A DNA stretch of 64,000 bases, taken from contig NBAY01000024.1 in the NCBI GenBank assembly GCA_002794775.1, positions 372,001-436,000 on the forward strand. Direction: 5' to 3'. This DNA is from Porodaedalea pini (taxonomy: Eukaryota > Basidiomycota > Agaricomycetes > Hymenochaetales > Hymenochaetaceae). This document shows, piece after piece, positions 40,967 through 53,800 of this stretch. The notes under the pieces are model-generated. The model had not been told where the DNA came from, ran no database searches, and saw only the letters and a program-made list of their open reading frames with translations. The translations under genes were made by a program, and so were the position numbers. How positions within the stretch are numbered: the stretch's first letter is position 1; each line of letters begins with the position of its first letter.

Positions 40967-43900
40967 ATGTCCGCGATATCCGACTACCGAGCCTCGTCGG
41001 GCTCGCTCACCTCGCCCTCGCCCTCTCCGCCCCCCGCGCCCCCGTCCAAGAAACCACCATCCACAGCCAAAGCAGCCGGCCTCGATAGCAGCTCCGAGCT
41101 CTCCGAGCTCACAGAGGACGAGCAGGATGGCAGTCGCGCCTCGACACACAGCGACACGCCCCACCAGGACAGCCGACGCGTCCCCAGGAGAAAGCGCTCC
41201 GGGATCGTGCCCGAGCCAATGTGGGACTGGGCGTACAAGGCCAATGGACGGAAATCGAACGAAAGCGAGGAACCTACCAGCGCCAACCCAAAGAATTCAA
41301 TCTCAAACGCGAGCCACGCTCCCGATAGCGTCGCACGCGAGGATAATGGCAAGGAAGACGGAGGACCGTACTCGTATATGGGCCGTCGAACTTCGGATGA
41401 CGACGACGACGGTGGCGACCCAGACCAAGCAGTCGACTCTGAACCCGAACCCAGTGGTGTGGATGCTGCAATTAAGCCCGCACCAGCTATCGTGCCTCTC
41501 ATCAAGGATGATACCCGTGAGTCGTCCATGGCGCTCACCGAAGAAGAGGACCCCACCGCTGCTGCCTACAGCGATTACTCAATGGAGTCTGAGGAAGAAG
41601 AGGATACTCGAGAAGAAGAGGACGATGCCACCGGTGATGCTGGCGACGAGGGTGAGGACGATTCCGAGCCCGCCAAGAACGCTGACACCGCGCCTGTTGT
41701 CCCACTCGCTCCGGCAGGCAGTTCCATCATGGCCGGTCAGCAGCTCATTAAAACGCCTTCACCTTCTCCATCAACTTCTCCCGAGCCCGAAGATGAACCT
41801 GTAGAAGAGCCAGTGAGTACAGTGTCGGAGAAGGCTGTCAAAGCAGAGCCTATTGAGCCGGATACGGTATCTGGCGCAAGCCACAACGATGACACCGAGA
41901 ATGCTGATCAGGCAGACCCGGACGTGGAACGCGACGCGGACGTCGAAGCTGAAGTTGAGGCCGAAGAAGCCGAGCTGGAACTGCAGCCCGCGCACCGTGC
42001 AGAGGCGCTCGACGTGCTCGCCCAGATCGAACTTAGGTTCGCGCTTGTGCGGGAGGCATTGTATATCGAGAAGATGGAAGATTTAGCTATGGAGGAAGCC
42101 TTGGTGCTTCAAGGTACGTTTTCGCGTGCCTTGTTCTACAATATACATTCTCATGACAAGGTTTAGGCCTACATCCCGAAATGATACACCTACAGAATGA
42201 GTTACAGACCCGTCACGACAGGAGACTCGAGTTAGCCGCGAAGAAGCGAAAGTACGAGGATGATCACGTCTCCCTCATGCGCAAAGTGGACGAAAATGGC
42301 ATCTGGAGTTGGTGGAAGGTGCGATTTCTGCTTTATCGGTTGAATGCATTTGACTGATCGTATCCCAGTTTGAGCGGGATGAACTGCAGACAGAGCTGTT
42401 TGCTGATTCTAACAGGAAGAGACGCAGACTTGAACGGGAGAAGCGTACTTTGGACCGTCCACCGCTCTGTATGTTATTCCACGTGTTTCACTTGTTTTTT
42501 AGAGTATTAAGCGTGTTCGATTGCTAGCGCGACGCATTCCCCAGGCATCTACTGGCCGCGTGCCTGCCAAACCATTATCTATCCGCGAACTCATCAAGTT
42601 TGCGTCTCTAGACGCGGCGCAGGACCGCTCGAAGCTAAAGCGCAAGCGCAGAGAACCGCCTGACCAGGGATATGCGTATCCTGCCCTGTCTGTGCTCTCC
42701 ACGCAGGAAATCCAGAATGATTTACAGCTTCTCACTGCCCCGCGCCCCCGAACGTACCATGCGCCCGTCATGGGTGAGATCGGACCTGGAATGGGCATGG
42801 CGCCATCCTTTGACCAGCATTATATGGACTACAATGCACCCCCGGGCATGGGCGCGCCGGGACACGCGCCGCCTTTCGTACACGGGCTGCCGTCCGCTCC
42901 CATGGCCGTGCACCACACATATGCGCCTCCACCTCCCGGACGTGTCTATCATCACCAGCCTCCCGGCCCGCCACCTCCACCACCGCCCATGGGCAGTATA
43001 CACCACCCTGGGGCGCGGACGATGCAGGGTCCGGGAGCAACGCCGGCGATGGGTGGCTACCAGCCGCATAACGCGCGTCAGCTACGACGCTCGCCGTCAC
43101 CTCAGTCGATGCAAGGTTACGATCATGGCGGCACGATGAATGGTGGACAGCCGTATGGAGCGACGAGCGGACCCGGCCAACACTGGGCGCAGGTTCCGTC
43201 GAACGCAAACCCAAATTCCAATGGCATCGCAGGTCCATCGAAGCAGCCCGCGGTGAACGGGTATACGAAAGATCATAGACGGGACGGGCGCGAGAGGGAC
43301 GGGAAGCTAGAGAGGGACAGGGAGAGGGAACGGCTATGGCACGAGAATAATGCGAAGGAAGCACAAGCGCAAGATGACTTCGGAAGGCTGCACACGCCGC
43401 ATCTGCACCGGAATACCCATATTCATCAACAATTACAAGGCGTCCCGCACCATCACCATGTCGTGCATCGGCATAATGCACACCATCATCACGCGCCGCC
43501 GGGGAGAGCCCCATCACAACATTCCGTGCAGCGTGTCCACGAGGTGGACCACGAACCACCATCACGTCATCCTCCGCCTACTATTGAACAAATTAACCTA
43601 CTATCAAAACCCGTTCCGTCTAGTCCGTATTGGAAGCAAGAGGAAGAGCGCGATCGAGAGAGGGAGCGAGAGCGAGAACGGGACAGAGAACGCGGACGGG
43701 CTGCGCATGTGGTGCCCGGGCCGCCGCCAATGAGTCAACTTGGCCCGCCATCAGACAGAGACAGATCGCAGGCGACACCATTTGTCATGACTCCATCCCA
43801 GGCAATGCAAGCGGGATTCAGTACTCCGCGAGCAGAAGGAGGCGTGCCGTCTCGTCGTGAGCCATGGATAGACGAGCGTTCGCGGTATGAGCAGCCAGAC

Positions 43901-44506
43901 GGGTTTAGCCACCCGCCGCCTAACGATGGTCCTTCTCGACGCGCGCATACTGCGCACTCACGCCAGGGCTCAGGTTCGAACGGTATTAGTTCACCTCATA
44001 TGCGCAATGGCAACGGCATTGCTCCTCAGAGCCCGCCCGCTCCGCCTTCGATGCCTTTACAACCGTCAGGACCTGGGATGGGCCCTGCACCTCCACCGGT
44101 GTTCACACCGGGTCTCCTGCACTCACCTTCACGCCTGTCCAGCTCCCTTCACGCCTCGCCGCGTGCAAGCGCCGGCACGTCAACACCGAAGGGCATGGGC
44201 ACACGCCCGATTTCACCGCTATCTGTACCATCGAAGTCACTGCCATCTGCTTATACGCCTGCAGGTCCGGGTACGCCTGGAGGGGCGGGGAATCGTCTAG
44301 GTACACCTGGGCTTGCGGGTCCCGGTACGCGTCCTGATGGCCCGCTGAACGGGCATGGGCTAGGGCTTACGCATGGTCCGGGGCTGTATCCTGGCGGGTC
44401 TGGGCTTGCGGGCCCTGCGCAGCCGCTGATACCACCCACCAATGCAGATACTGCGCATATGGCGCCTCCAAAAATGACTGCGGTGCAGCTGGGGAATGGG
44501 TCATAG
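40967..44506 (+). CDS. Sds3-domain protein, Rpd3L-type histone deacetylase subunit
   Basis: The Sds3/Dep1/BRMS1 family holds Sin3-Rpd3 deacetylase complexes together. Exons 40967-42113, 42167-42318, 42369-42468 and 42528-44506 join to 1125 residues. The N-terminal 370 residues are disordered and acidic (SSSELSELTEDEQD, ESEEEEDTREEEDDATGDAG), with a tract-binding-like PRRKRSGIVPEP patch. The Sds3 domain spans about residues 365-470: HRAEALDVLAQIELRFALVR-EALYIEKMEDLAMEE, HPEMIHLQNELQTRHDRRLE, KYEDDHVSLMRKVDENGIWS-WWKFERDELQ. After it come KKRR-type basic residues and a 650-residue Pro/Gly/His/Arg-rich tail with ERERERERDRERG repeats. Yeast Sds3 and Dep1 are much shorter (roughly 300-400 residues); the long low-complexity tail is the main difference. 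An apparent earlier start at 40931 is TTG and is not used here. Confidence 0.88.
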
Positions 44507-45384
44507 TATGGTACATAAATGCTTCGGAGGCTGGATTGCCTCCAATCCTGCTGTCGTGTTTTTCTACCGTCCTTCTCTACCTAATTCTCTCATCCTCTTC
44601 TTCCCTTCCCCTCTCCCGTCTAGCCTCCCTTCTCATTCATCTACTCTTATGATTTTCTTCTGTAGTTCATCCCGACGTCTCTATTCCTTCCTCATGTCGT
44701 CCATCCTCTTTTATCCTCTGACCTTTCTATCTCTTCTCACCTCCCACCCACCATCTACATAGGCTGGTATTTAAATAATCGCTGTCGCTGCTCGGGATGT
44801 ATACCTGAACTCCTGCTTACCCTGTATCGGCTGTACGCTCAAGTTTTGTCCGATCGCAACTGGCATTATAGGCCAAGCCTGCTGGTATATAGAACCTTAA
44901 GTACTGTCCATTGCAGCCCGGTGGTCGATAGAAATACTTGTAAATGTATAGGCAACTTGAATCCGACTGAGCCAGAGCCCTGCCTCAAGGCTGGCAGGGA
45001 CAATACTTCCGTTTACTTTCACTCTGTAATCGCCTATGAATGTGAGCATAGTATCTTCTAGTAGCAATGATCGGCTTCGGTGGTTTGCACGCAGCGTCAA
45101 ATGAAACAAAGTTGCCGCATCGCGGCCCAAGAAAGTTAAAGGAATTCTGTAGGTCCTAGAAACAGATCTCAATAAGATTTGTCAAGGGTATCCAGCCCTC
45201 ATGTTCAACTAAAACTTCTAATATCCCTAGCTATGACGATTTGATGTGTTGTGTCTTACTCAAGTTCGTCAAGTTTGCTTCGCACAGATAAAAACTGCAT
45301 ATTTCCGAAGCAAACCGAAGAGTTATAAGAATCAACAGCGCAAGCCTGCTTCCTACATACTTTACAAGCACAATCCTTAGAAGG
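44507..45384. other. intergenic, boundary of AT-rich segment
   Basis: 3' flank of the Sds3-type gene (pyrimidine-rich to about 44760), then sequence without recognised genes. AT content rises from about 45280. Confidence 0.45.
45273..45315. repeat. 10-bp inverted repeat
   Basis: GTTTGCTTCG at 45273-45282 and its reverse complement CGAAGCAAAC at 45306-45315, with 23 bases between. It sits where the AT-rich segment begins, just upstream of the kinase gene. It could be a hairpin, a regulatory palindrome or a relic of an insertion. Confidence 0.55.
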
Positions 45385-46761
45385 ATGCCTCCAGCAGCAC
45401 CTCCAGCAGCACATGCAGTGTCAGCTCAAGATGTTACGATAGTAGAAAATAACTTATTGCAAACCGGTATTTGACAGTTAGACGTGCTGGAACTGGAGGC
45501 TCATGCGAAGTTTGGGCAAGTACTCCGTGTGTATGGGTCCCAAGGATTGAGCTGACTGAATCTCCAGAAATGTAAAGACACGTGCAAGGATAACAAGGAA
45601 AGGGCAGTGAAACTACTGAAAAAAAGTCTACCACCGGAAATTCCTGTTACTGAGAAAAGAATAGTAAACAAATTGAACCATAAGAATATTGTAATATCTA
45701 TTTCACACCTCTGTATATCAGTGGTCTAAATGATCTGAAATTTATATATCTTCTAGATCAGATTCCTTGGTGCAGGACAAGATACAACTCTGGGAGATTA
45801 CCTGGTTTTTAGTTATGCAAAAGGACCCCTCCTTTGTGATAAACTGAATAGAGATGGAAAATTCACAGAAGAAGACAGCAAAACAGCTATGGGGTAAAGG
45901 GATACTCTTATTTTCCATTTATATGATCTATTCACATCTCTTCATGTCAGGTGCTTGATTGGTGGACTGGACTATCTTCATGATAAGGGCATAATTCACA
46001 GAGATATAAAGTGAGAATTCTCATTTCAGATGCATTCTGATAAGCTACTAGAGCTTTGCTGTTCTGGATTCATAGACCAGATAATCTTCTTTATATGGAT
46101 GAGAATGTCAAAAGCTCACTGGTTATCATTGACTTTGGGCTGTAAGTCTTACTTAGAGTTAGAGAAAGCCCTAATCTGAACATTGCTTTAAGGTCATGGG
46201 AGCTGGAATTAGGTAAATATAAGGAGTTTGACAATGGGGGAACAGCTGAGTATTTTGCTCCTGAGCTCAGTCAAGGTGGAAAGAATGTACACCAAAGTCA
46301 TGCTTCTGACATGTGGGCATCAGGGTGAGCATTGATAATTCTCTAATGTAAGAATCAGATCTTGTTATTAATAACTTTCTCAAGAATGACATTCAAGGAC
46401 CTGCTAAATGGTGGTCACAATCAATATAAGATTTCAGCAAAGAATGAACCTGACAAGAGGATCAGGAGAGTGAAAACTATAGAAAGGGTAAGAAGTGAAC
46501 AAGTGAGTTTTGATGAGATGAGCTTTCTGTCAGATGATGGTAAGATTACTGTAGTAAGACTTTTGGTCAGCCTCTGACAATGCACAATTAAACTTAGGGA
46601 AAGATCTGCTTAGAAGGTTACTTAGTAATAAACCAGAAGATCGGATAAAAGCCAAGGATGCAAAAAGTCATCCTGTAAGCTAGCCAATGTCTTTTTTCTG
46701 TCTGTCAAGGGCACTAATACTTCTAAAAAGTTTTTTATAGGAAAGACAAAGGATCAATTGA
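45385..46761 (+). CDS. Ser/Thr protein kinase domain protein in AT-rich DNA
   Basis: At least nine small exons join in frame, starting at 45385-45417 and 45478-45519. The protein starts MPPAAPPAAHALDVLELEAH and is almost all kinase domain. Seen: the lysine motif ERAVKLLKK; NHKNIIRFLG; a hinge-like DYLVFSYAKGP; the catalytic loop LHDKGIIHRDIKPDNLLYMD; VIIDFGL for the Mg-binding DFG; GTAEYFAPELSQGG for the APE motif; HASDMWASG; and the last subdomain DLLRRLLSNKPEDRIKAKDA. It ends SHPERQRIN at TGA 46759-46761. The glycine-rich loop is poor: ELEAHAKFGQ keeps only the last Gly. The classic Asp, Asn and Lys residues are present, so catalysis is possible. Exons and introns are clearly more AT-rich than the housekeeping genes nearby. 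A second reading is a lineage-expanded or transposon-associated kinase. Confidence 0.72.
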
Positions 46762-47371
46762 CTGATGCCAATATAAATAGAAATAATAAAAGCAGCAGCA
46801 AGCTGAAGGAAGTGAAACAGAGTTAGCTAAATCAGGACAGAGGATATCTGCAAGGATTAATGGGCAAGCTTCTTCCAGCAGCAAGGGGCTGACTGATGGC
46901 AGAGGGAAGTGAGTATGAGTAACATCCATTGGTTGTGACATAAATAGGAAGGGATGCTAATAGGAGAAAGCCACTATGTAGAAAAAGTTCTCATGTTGCT
47001 ATTACCTCCTGGTAGTGTGATGAACAGTAGAAATCATGTGAAGTGACAAGCAGACCCAGCCACCACTGAGCATCTGTCCTATCAAGTGCCAGTGCATATG
47101 TATGTGTTGAGGAAGCTAGAAACAATTTGGATAGGAGCTGTTCTCCATTTATATACAAAGATGAGTGAGTTGATTCAGAGATTGATTTTATCTAATATGT
47201 AGATTCAGCTTTTACTCATCATCACTCAGCAGATAGTTATATTGTATGTTTCAATTTATTGTCAACTAGTTGTCTCTTGTCTGGAGTGAATGTTCAGTCA
47301 TTTTTTGACATTACATTATTGTCATAGCAAGCTTCAATCATTGACAATGATAGTCATTACTACAGACACAG
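46762..47371. other. AT-rich intergenic region
   Basis: It continues the AT-rich composition of the kinase gene up to the 3' end of the convergent gene. No coding signal recognised. Confidence 0.4.
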
Positions 47372-50101
47372 CTATGATATGAATGACTTCAACATGTAAC
47401 CTAGAGAAAAGATGATTGCATAAAAGATTGTCGAGTGGAGATCAGGCATTTCAAATTTGAACCAATCTACCAATTTCACTGCGAAGAATCACTTAGCCTT
47501 CTAGATGGTCTGAAGCACAACAGCCTGATACTTACCTGCACGATGAACTTCAGGAGCAAAAACGTGCTTTCCACTTCCATCTGGAAGACACCTATCTGTC
47601 TGAGATGCTAGTACTGTTGCCATCGTCCCTCCATCGTGGGCTGGAATTTGCACATCGTGCGACTCCGTGTCGGTGGTGAGTTGGCATATCTTGTTGCACC
47701 AGAGAGAATCCAATTCGGCAGTCTCCAAATCAAGTTCAGTCTCTTCTCCTTGACACGATGAGAGCTCGACTTTGTCGGACTGCAGCGAGTCAGACTTGTC
47801 TTTGTTTTCTTCGCCGCATGAGTGATACTCTAGCTCGTCGGCCTTTGAATCCAATCCCAGTTTCCTCTCAAATTCGCCTAATTCAAGTGCTGAATTGGTT
47901 TCCGTCGCCCCGTTAGAGTCGCAGATTGGGAGATCAACGTCCGTTTCTGGTTGACGTATTCCATCGCACGCCAGGGACCCCATTTCGCTTGCCCATGATT
48001 TGAGTTCCGCATCAGCTCCCGCTACGCACGCCAGAAATTTTGCCTCCTCAGACTGCGAGCTAGACTCAGCCTCACGTTCTCCGTCACGGGAGTGGAGTCC
48101 AAATACGTCGTGCTCCGAGTCCGAGTCAATGTTCCCTCGGTTTCCAAAGATGTTGTTCGCTTCATCCCATGTGGAAAACACCTTTGCACCGTACCGCCAG
48201 CATCGAGCAATATGCTCTTGTGCAGATCTCCATGAAAAAGGTCCTGTCGCATCCACACCTTCCTCGTCGATTTCCAACACCTTGGGATATGTCTCAGGAG
48301 CGTAGCGAAGGACGACTACCTCAAACCACGCGCAAATTGTCAGTACCCTTCGGTGAGGACAATGCACTTCGATGGGCACGTCGTCCGGTTTCGTGCCTTC
48401 TGTCACGGTCGAAAGCACGTGTAGAGGATAGTCGCTATGGATATGACACTCTGCACAATCAAAAGCATGGAAGTAGATCCATGCTACATAGGCACGTTTT
48501 CCATCCGCTCCATATCCTGCGAGTAGCGGGTATAGCCCTGCACTAGAGAATGCCGCACCGAACTCCACTTTCATATCTAAGGTCCAGTTACTGTAATATG
48601 TCATCTCTTCTTCGTCCATGATGTCGCACGAACAATGGTGCGTAATCCCATCATGCTGTAAAGCGATTTAAGTCTTGATACGCAGAAGTTGATAATCAGC
48701 TCACGAGATGTATCTGGCCGTCATTTCTATCTATGTGGCGAAAAAAAGAACGACAGTCGAAGCCTTCCTCAGGCATGCATTGTTTCTTCATTGTTTTCAT
48801 TACGTTTGAGAAGCCACGTGTCCTCGAGAACCTCGTCGTTGACAGAGCCTGAATCATCATATCACACCGACAGATGTCGAGAGAAAGGAAGTAGCTGGCA
48901 TAACTCAAGGCCTTCAGCCGTAGTGTACCGTCGGCACTGTCAACTGATGTCAGCGAGTGGAACTGGTATGTTTGCACTGCTCACCAATCAATGTAGCCAG
49001 CAATTTTGTTATAAAAACTAAAACTCTGCAGAAGTCGGAGTAAGACAATAAAAGACAGAATTGTCTTCGACAAAGTCGATTACTGTACGCTCAAGTGGGC
49101 ATGCGAGGGCGCTAAGAAGAGGCTGTAAACCTGGGTATGTATATGTGCTTCTCAGCGCGTCCAAGGACAGATTATGTTCGTCAGCCCCTCCAGTGGATAT
49201 CACGGCCCGCACGAAGGCACTTCTTACATTGTGTACACAGAGAATGCTAGAAGAGTCCATTTCATAGAATTTTATTGATTGCCACTGAAATGGGTCCGAG
49301 TCAATTACTCGAGGCATCTTATCTGCGTGCCTGTGTGTTATAAGTCAAAACATTTACCATGTCTCTGAGGTTTCTTAACATACCGGAGAACCCATTCACC
49401 CAGGGAAGATTGGACCTCTTCCGAAAAGATGTATATGTGCAGGATAACATGATGGAACGCTGCTTCACACGCTTCCCATTCGAAGTAGTTTGGCGCATTT
49501 CTGACCGAAGCAAGCACACATTCCAACGTCGAACTACAGTAAGTTTTGTCCATTCTCCGGAGAACTCGCATGACAAGGAACGCAGTCTCGGGATTGCTAT
49601 AGAGGCCAGGGGGTATTAGATAGAATATGAGCTTACTTCTGGTTACGAGTGGAAGGGATCTCACGTACTTAAGGTATGGAGCAATCTTGTTCCATAAGGG
49701 TCTAACTATGGCTTGATCATTCAAACGTGTATCTGTTGTCATGATGATCCACTCCCGAAGTAGCATGTTGATCTCTGCATCAGCAAGGGAAATGAGCGCC
49801 TTGCGCGAGCTATTGAGAAGCACGTCGTCGAAGTCACTGAAACGAAATTTGGAATATATCTGAACCGAATCCGAGATGATTTGGGTTGCGCCTTTTGATT
49901 TAAGTAAGGCTCGGAGATCGCTGTAGTCGACGGAGAGGTCGAGGATATGGTCCAGTGCTTGCTTTTGAGTCGACGGTACCTTCGACCTTGAACAGAGTAT
50001 GAGTGATAGAATATATATATATAAGTTTTGTAAAAACGCAGAACGCACTCCACATATTTCAGCAAGCGTTTGATGTCCTTTTCTATTTTCTTTACTTTCA
50101 T
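47372..50101 (-). CDS. tail-anchored hypothetical protein, copy 1
   Basis: A multi-exon gene of unknown family. It starts at 50101 with MKVKKIEKDIKRLLKYVE, joined across a 62-bp intron to VPSTQKQALDHILDLSVDYS and a helical stretch to 49384. A 53-bp intron (49331-49383) leads to DKMPRVIDSDPFQWQSIKFY; then come VDSADGTLRLKALSYASYFL and HDGITHHCSCDIMDEEEMTY. The largest exon (47536 to about 48660) has YVAWIYFHAFDCAECHIHSD, VVVLRYAPETYPKVLEIDEE, GVDATGPFSWRSAQEHI and a long acidic Ser/Glu tail. A final 57-bp intron (47479-47535) leads to an exon whose end, STIFYAIIFSLGYMLKSFIS, is a single C-terminal membrane segment with almost nothing after it, hence tail-anchored. The join near 49020 does not fit a simple splice and may be broken. 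One more open block (50160-50450) may be an upstream exon. Confidence 0.6.
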
Positions 50102-50890
50102 TTTGACAGAGGCAGGCGATAGCCGGAAACTGGCGATAATTGGATGATATACTGCATGGTCACATAAGAGTTTCCACGGACGCGGACAGAGCTATTTCAG
50201 AACGCCGCCGTCGGATCCTCTCTACTGTCACGCGAGGTCCATGTCCCATTTTCTCTGCTGTCTTGTTCAGAAACGCCTCAAGATGGTGGCCTGCAAAGTC
50301 GTAGACCTTCCCAAGAGTGCGGCCTGGGCCAGGTAGATCGTCAGCAGTCTCGTTCGAGCTCGTACGAGAGCAGATAAGTGTCAACTCGACTAAGTCATCG
50401 ACTATGAGATCATGTCCGCATCCATCAGTAGAACGTAACTGGGGATAAGCGAAGGTATCACGACACGGCTTTTAAGTCGAGTATTCTCAGGCTGTGCACA
50501 GACGTGTGAGTCAGTACTCAGGCTGTGCTCACTGCTCAGTCAGAACCAGTATCCGTATTGGGACGAGATTCAAACGTCTACCCGGCCTTACCCGACGCCC
50601 TTGTAGGCTTGTCCGAACAGCTCCGAGTCGCTCACAATGAGTAGCAGACTCGCTTCGACGCACAAACACTGGGGGTCGGCATTGGTCATGTGAAAAGCGA
50701 GACGAGAATTTTCGGTCGGAGTTACAACATTAGCCTTATGTAGTAGATAGTGTTGATCCTAGTGTCTCGAGTCTCGAAATAAACACCATAAAACAAAAGG
50801 AAATTCTACCAACGGGATTCCTGGGCGAGGACGAGGGAAAAAAATTGAAGAAGTTAGATTTCGGAGTGCCGAGAACATGTTCCTGACGTC
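50102..50890. other. upstream region, possible 5' exon of the gene above
   Basis: A minus-strand open stretch at 50160-50450 codes for DDLVELTLICSRTSSNETAD then GRTLGKVYDFAGHHLEAFLN, which looks protein-like and ends beside GT-containing sequence. It has no ATG before a stop upstream. It may be an extra 5' exon of the gene ending at 50101. The rest is unassigned. Confidence 0.35.
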
Positions 50891-50898
50891 GATCAAGT
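50891..50898. repeat. target-site duplication, left copy
   Basis: GATCAAGT, matching GATCACGT at 54335-54342 in 7 of 8 positions, flanking the DNA transposon. Confidence 0.55.
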
Positions 50899-53800
50899 GC
50901 GTTAAGCGTCTGCCGGCATTAAATTGCCGCATTATCTACAGTATTATTAGAACTAGAGTGCTTGTATGCTGCATCTCGTTACTCTAGATTATCTACAGAA
51001 TTAATACTAAATACTACGTTATCATACCTGTCTAATGCATTAAGTAGCTGTTCTAATTTATCTGCTTTTTTCTTCATTCTACTGTCAATGGGTACTTGAG
51101 AGTTGATCCTCCTGAGTTTGTCCAACTGATCCTTGAGCTGTGGCACAGTCATTTTTTTCATGAGCTCACAATTGTGTTCAATGTCCACTCCATCCAAATG
51201 TTCACTTCATTCTGCTTTCTTCTGAGCCCTAGCTTCATCTCTGCGTCGTTTGTGGCCAATTTCCTCCATGTGCTCGTTGTAAATCTCATGATGGCACTTC
51301 CTATCCAGTCCCATTGTGTCCCTCTCCCATGCTTCCTTCCGAAGGAATGCTTCATGTTCTTCTCCAATAAGATTCGCATCTATGAAGTCCTGGGTATCAT
51401 TTCACCAAAATTTAAAGATTGCATTGAATAACTTAAGTGTTCCAGTTGGATTCTTCCAGGTGAACAGCCTGTATGCACCAAGGGCTCCTTCGTTCACATT
51501 GTTAGTTGCAGGCATCCAAGCCAATTCCCTTTCTCCTTCTGTAAGTGCTGCTATTGATCCATCATCAGCGAATTCTGATGTGAATCTTTCCCAAGTCACT
51601 AGTGCCCCAGAAAGGAAAGCACAGAAGACCTTTTTGAGGTGCGGAAGCTTTGAATCAGAATAAAGCTTGTAAACGGCACTAACTGCATCTGCTCTTTTCC
51701 AGTTTTCATAGCCATTCATTGTTGCTACATGTGGATCTGCCTTGGGAGACAGAATGAGAGAAGGTTCATTGATGAGCTTTTTTATGTGGTCCTTGACTTT
51801 CTGATGCAGTGGGCTGAGAGCTAGTGCATTCGTGCGCTCGAGTCCAGGGCCGCAAACAGAGGATATATATGAAAAGGAGACAGCTTCTTGGTACAGAGCG
51901 AGACAAGCAAGTTCTGTCAGCATCGGAGGGTCCTCGAGTCCCTTCAGAACGTTTGATTCCATATGATTGAGCGTGCGTTTTTCTTTTGCATCTCAAATAT
52001 AGTGCATATACTCAACGTAAAAATCTAGATCTGCAAGCAAATCCACCGCTGCTCCTTGATATGACCCATACCGAGTATTGGACGTGTCAGAGAATGTAAA
52101 GGTACATTCAAGTGTGTATTCTGATGCATCGCGAAAGACATGTCCATGACCCTTTTTATCATCTTTGTGGTTGAATAGGGCACTGGCAAGGACAAGAAGC
52201 TTGACACCACCTGCACTCGAGACCTCTCGTGCTCGTTTTTCCACTGCCATCTCCTCTCGCTTGTCTGCTGCAGTCTCATCATCTCCCTGGTCATCTGCAA
52301 GATCAAGGATGGCTGTGTTATCTTTATTTGCAAGCGTAACAGGTGAGACTCCAAGATTTTTCCAAGCCTCGTGCATTGCTGAGTTGCCTCCCTTCACGGC
52401 ATTCAAGTCCTTATGCATGTCACACCCAGTCCACACGAAGAGCTTCAAACAGCGCCACTCCTCCTCAGAAAGCACAAGATATGCTTCTCCAGCAAGAGAT
52501 TCCATGAGTTTATTCATCATCACCAATTCTTTTTCTTCCTTTTTGCCCACAGTCAGAGTCTCCCAGACAGAATCACCACCAAGCTCAGAGATCAATGCCG
52601 TTTTTGCCTCTAAAATGTGAAAATTGTGTTCATCTGATGTTTTGGAAAAGAAAAGCTGCACCCCAAGCCCTCGCATCGACATCTCCTCCTTCCAGGCATC
52701 AAGCAGTCGATGCTTCGACTTTTGATCTTTGGCATGGTCACCATGCGTACCTGTATACTTCATGGCCAGGAATGCCTCGTCAAGCGGCTGGTTTGGTAGG
52801 TCAACTTGCAAAGCTAGAGGACTTTTCTTGAACGTTTCAACAATCAAGCCAATGCAGGTAATGTCTCCTTCTTTTTGAGTCTCAGATCAATGGTTTCCTG
52901 ACATACGAACTCCAGCGAATCAGACTTTATGTTTGACATTAGTGCTCTGCACTGAACCTTTGCCATTTTTGAGGTAAGATTTCGATGCTTGAAGGTTAAT
53001 ATGGAACAATTTGAAGTTTTTATTTTTATTTGTAGTTCCGTCTCCTCCAGTTGTAAAACCTACAACATAAAGGTGAGTATATGCACTACTTTTCGATATA
53101 AGCAACTTACCTGGTGTCTGCGACAGCTCATACCCAAGCTGTATGTCGACGGCAACATCTCCTTTGCCCAAAATTCTCCCGACAGTCCATTGACTTGGAC
53201 TTCACTTTCATCTCTTCAATTTCAACCCAAGGAAGGAGGAAGTGAACTGGACAAATGCCTCAATGACCTTGCCGGTGTTTGAGGTAGGACATCCAAGCAG
53301 AACGAGATGGTGGATGAGTGAGCAAACAGGAGCAGTGTAGATACCCTTTTCTGTGAGCCAAATCATTTTTTTTGCTTCATTTCTGAACAGTTTAAGCCAA
53401 GAGATATGCTTTCGAGCTTGAGCAAGCTGCATGTGAGGAATGCAGCTCTTCTTTCGTGAAATTTTGAGCCGGTACCATTAGTTTTCATTCTGCTGAGTAT
53501 ATGTGCACTGTTCTGACATCCTTTCTGACTGTAGCTTTACTAGATCATCTTTCAGTACCTCCAGACAACTCCAGGAAAGGAGGAGCTCATTATTTGATGA
53601 ACCAAGCTGGTTATTGATGGAAGCGAGTGAGTGGAGGAGCGAATCAGCTTGAGTGCACATGGCAGTCCCTTCATCTTTGACCTGGGTGAGTTTCCTTTGA
53701 CATTCATTCAATAAATTTGTTAACTTCATGTTGTTGAACTGCAGATTTGAAACGGATGCCCTCAAGCGCTGTACGGCTTTTCGTTCACTGTAAAGACCTG

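Noticed and set aside
42768..43565. 265-residue minus-strand open frame over the Sds3-type gene
   Set aside because: Antisense shadow of the Pro/His/Arg-rich tail. Composition mirrors the sense strand and there are no gene features.
45472..45474. In-frame TGA as evidence that the kinase is a pseudogene
   Set aside because: A normal 60-bp intron (45418-45477, GTGTCA...GACAG) removes it and keeps the frame.
52165..52620. 151-residue plus-strand frame within the DNA transposon
   Set aside because: It is complementary to the better-supported minus-strand protein, and its sequence is low-complexity Ser/Leu.
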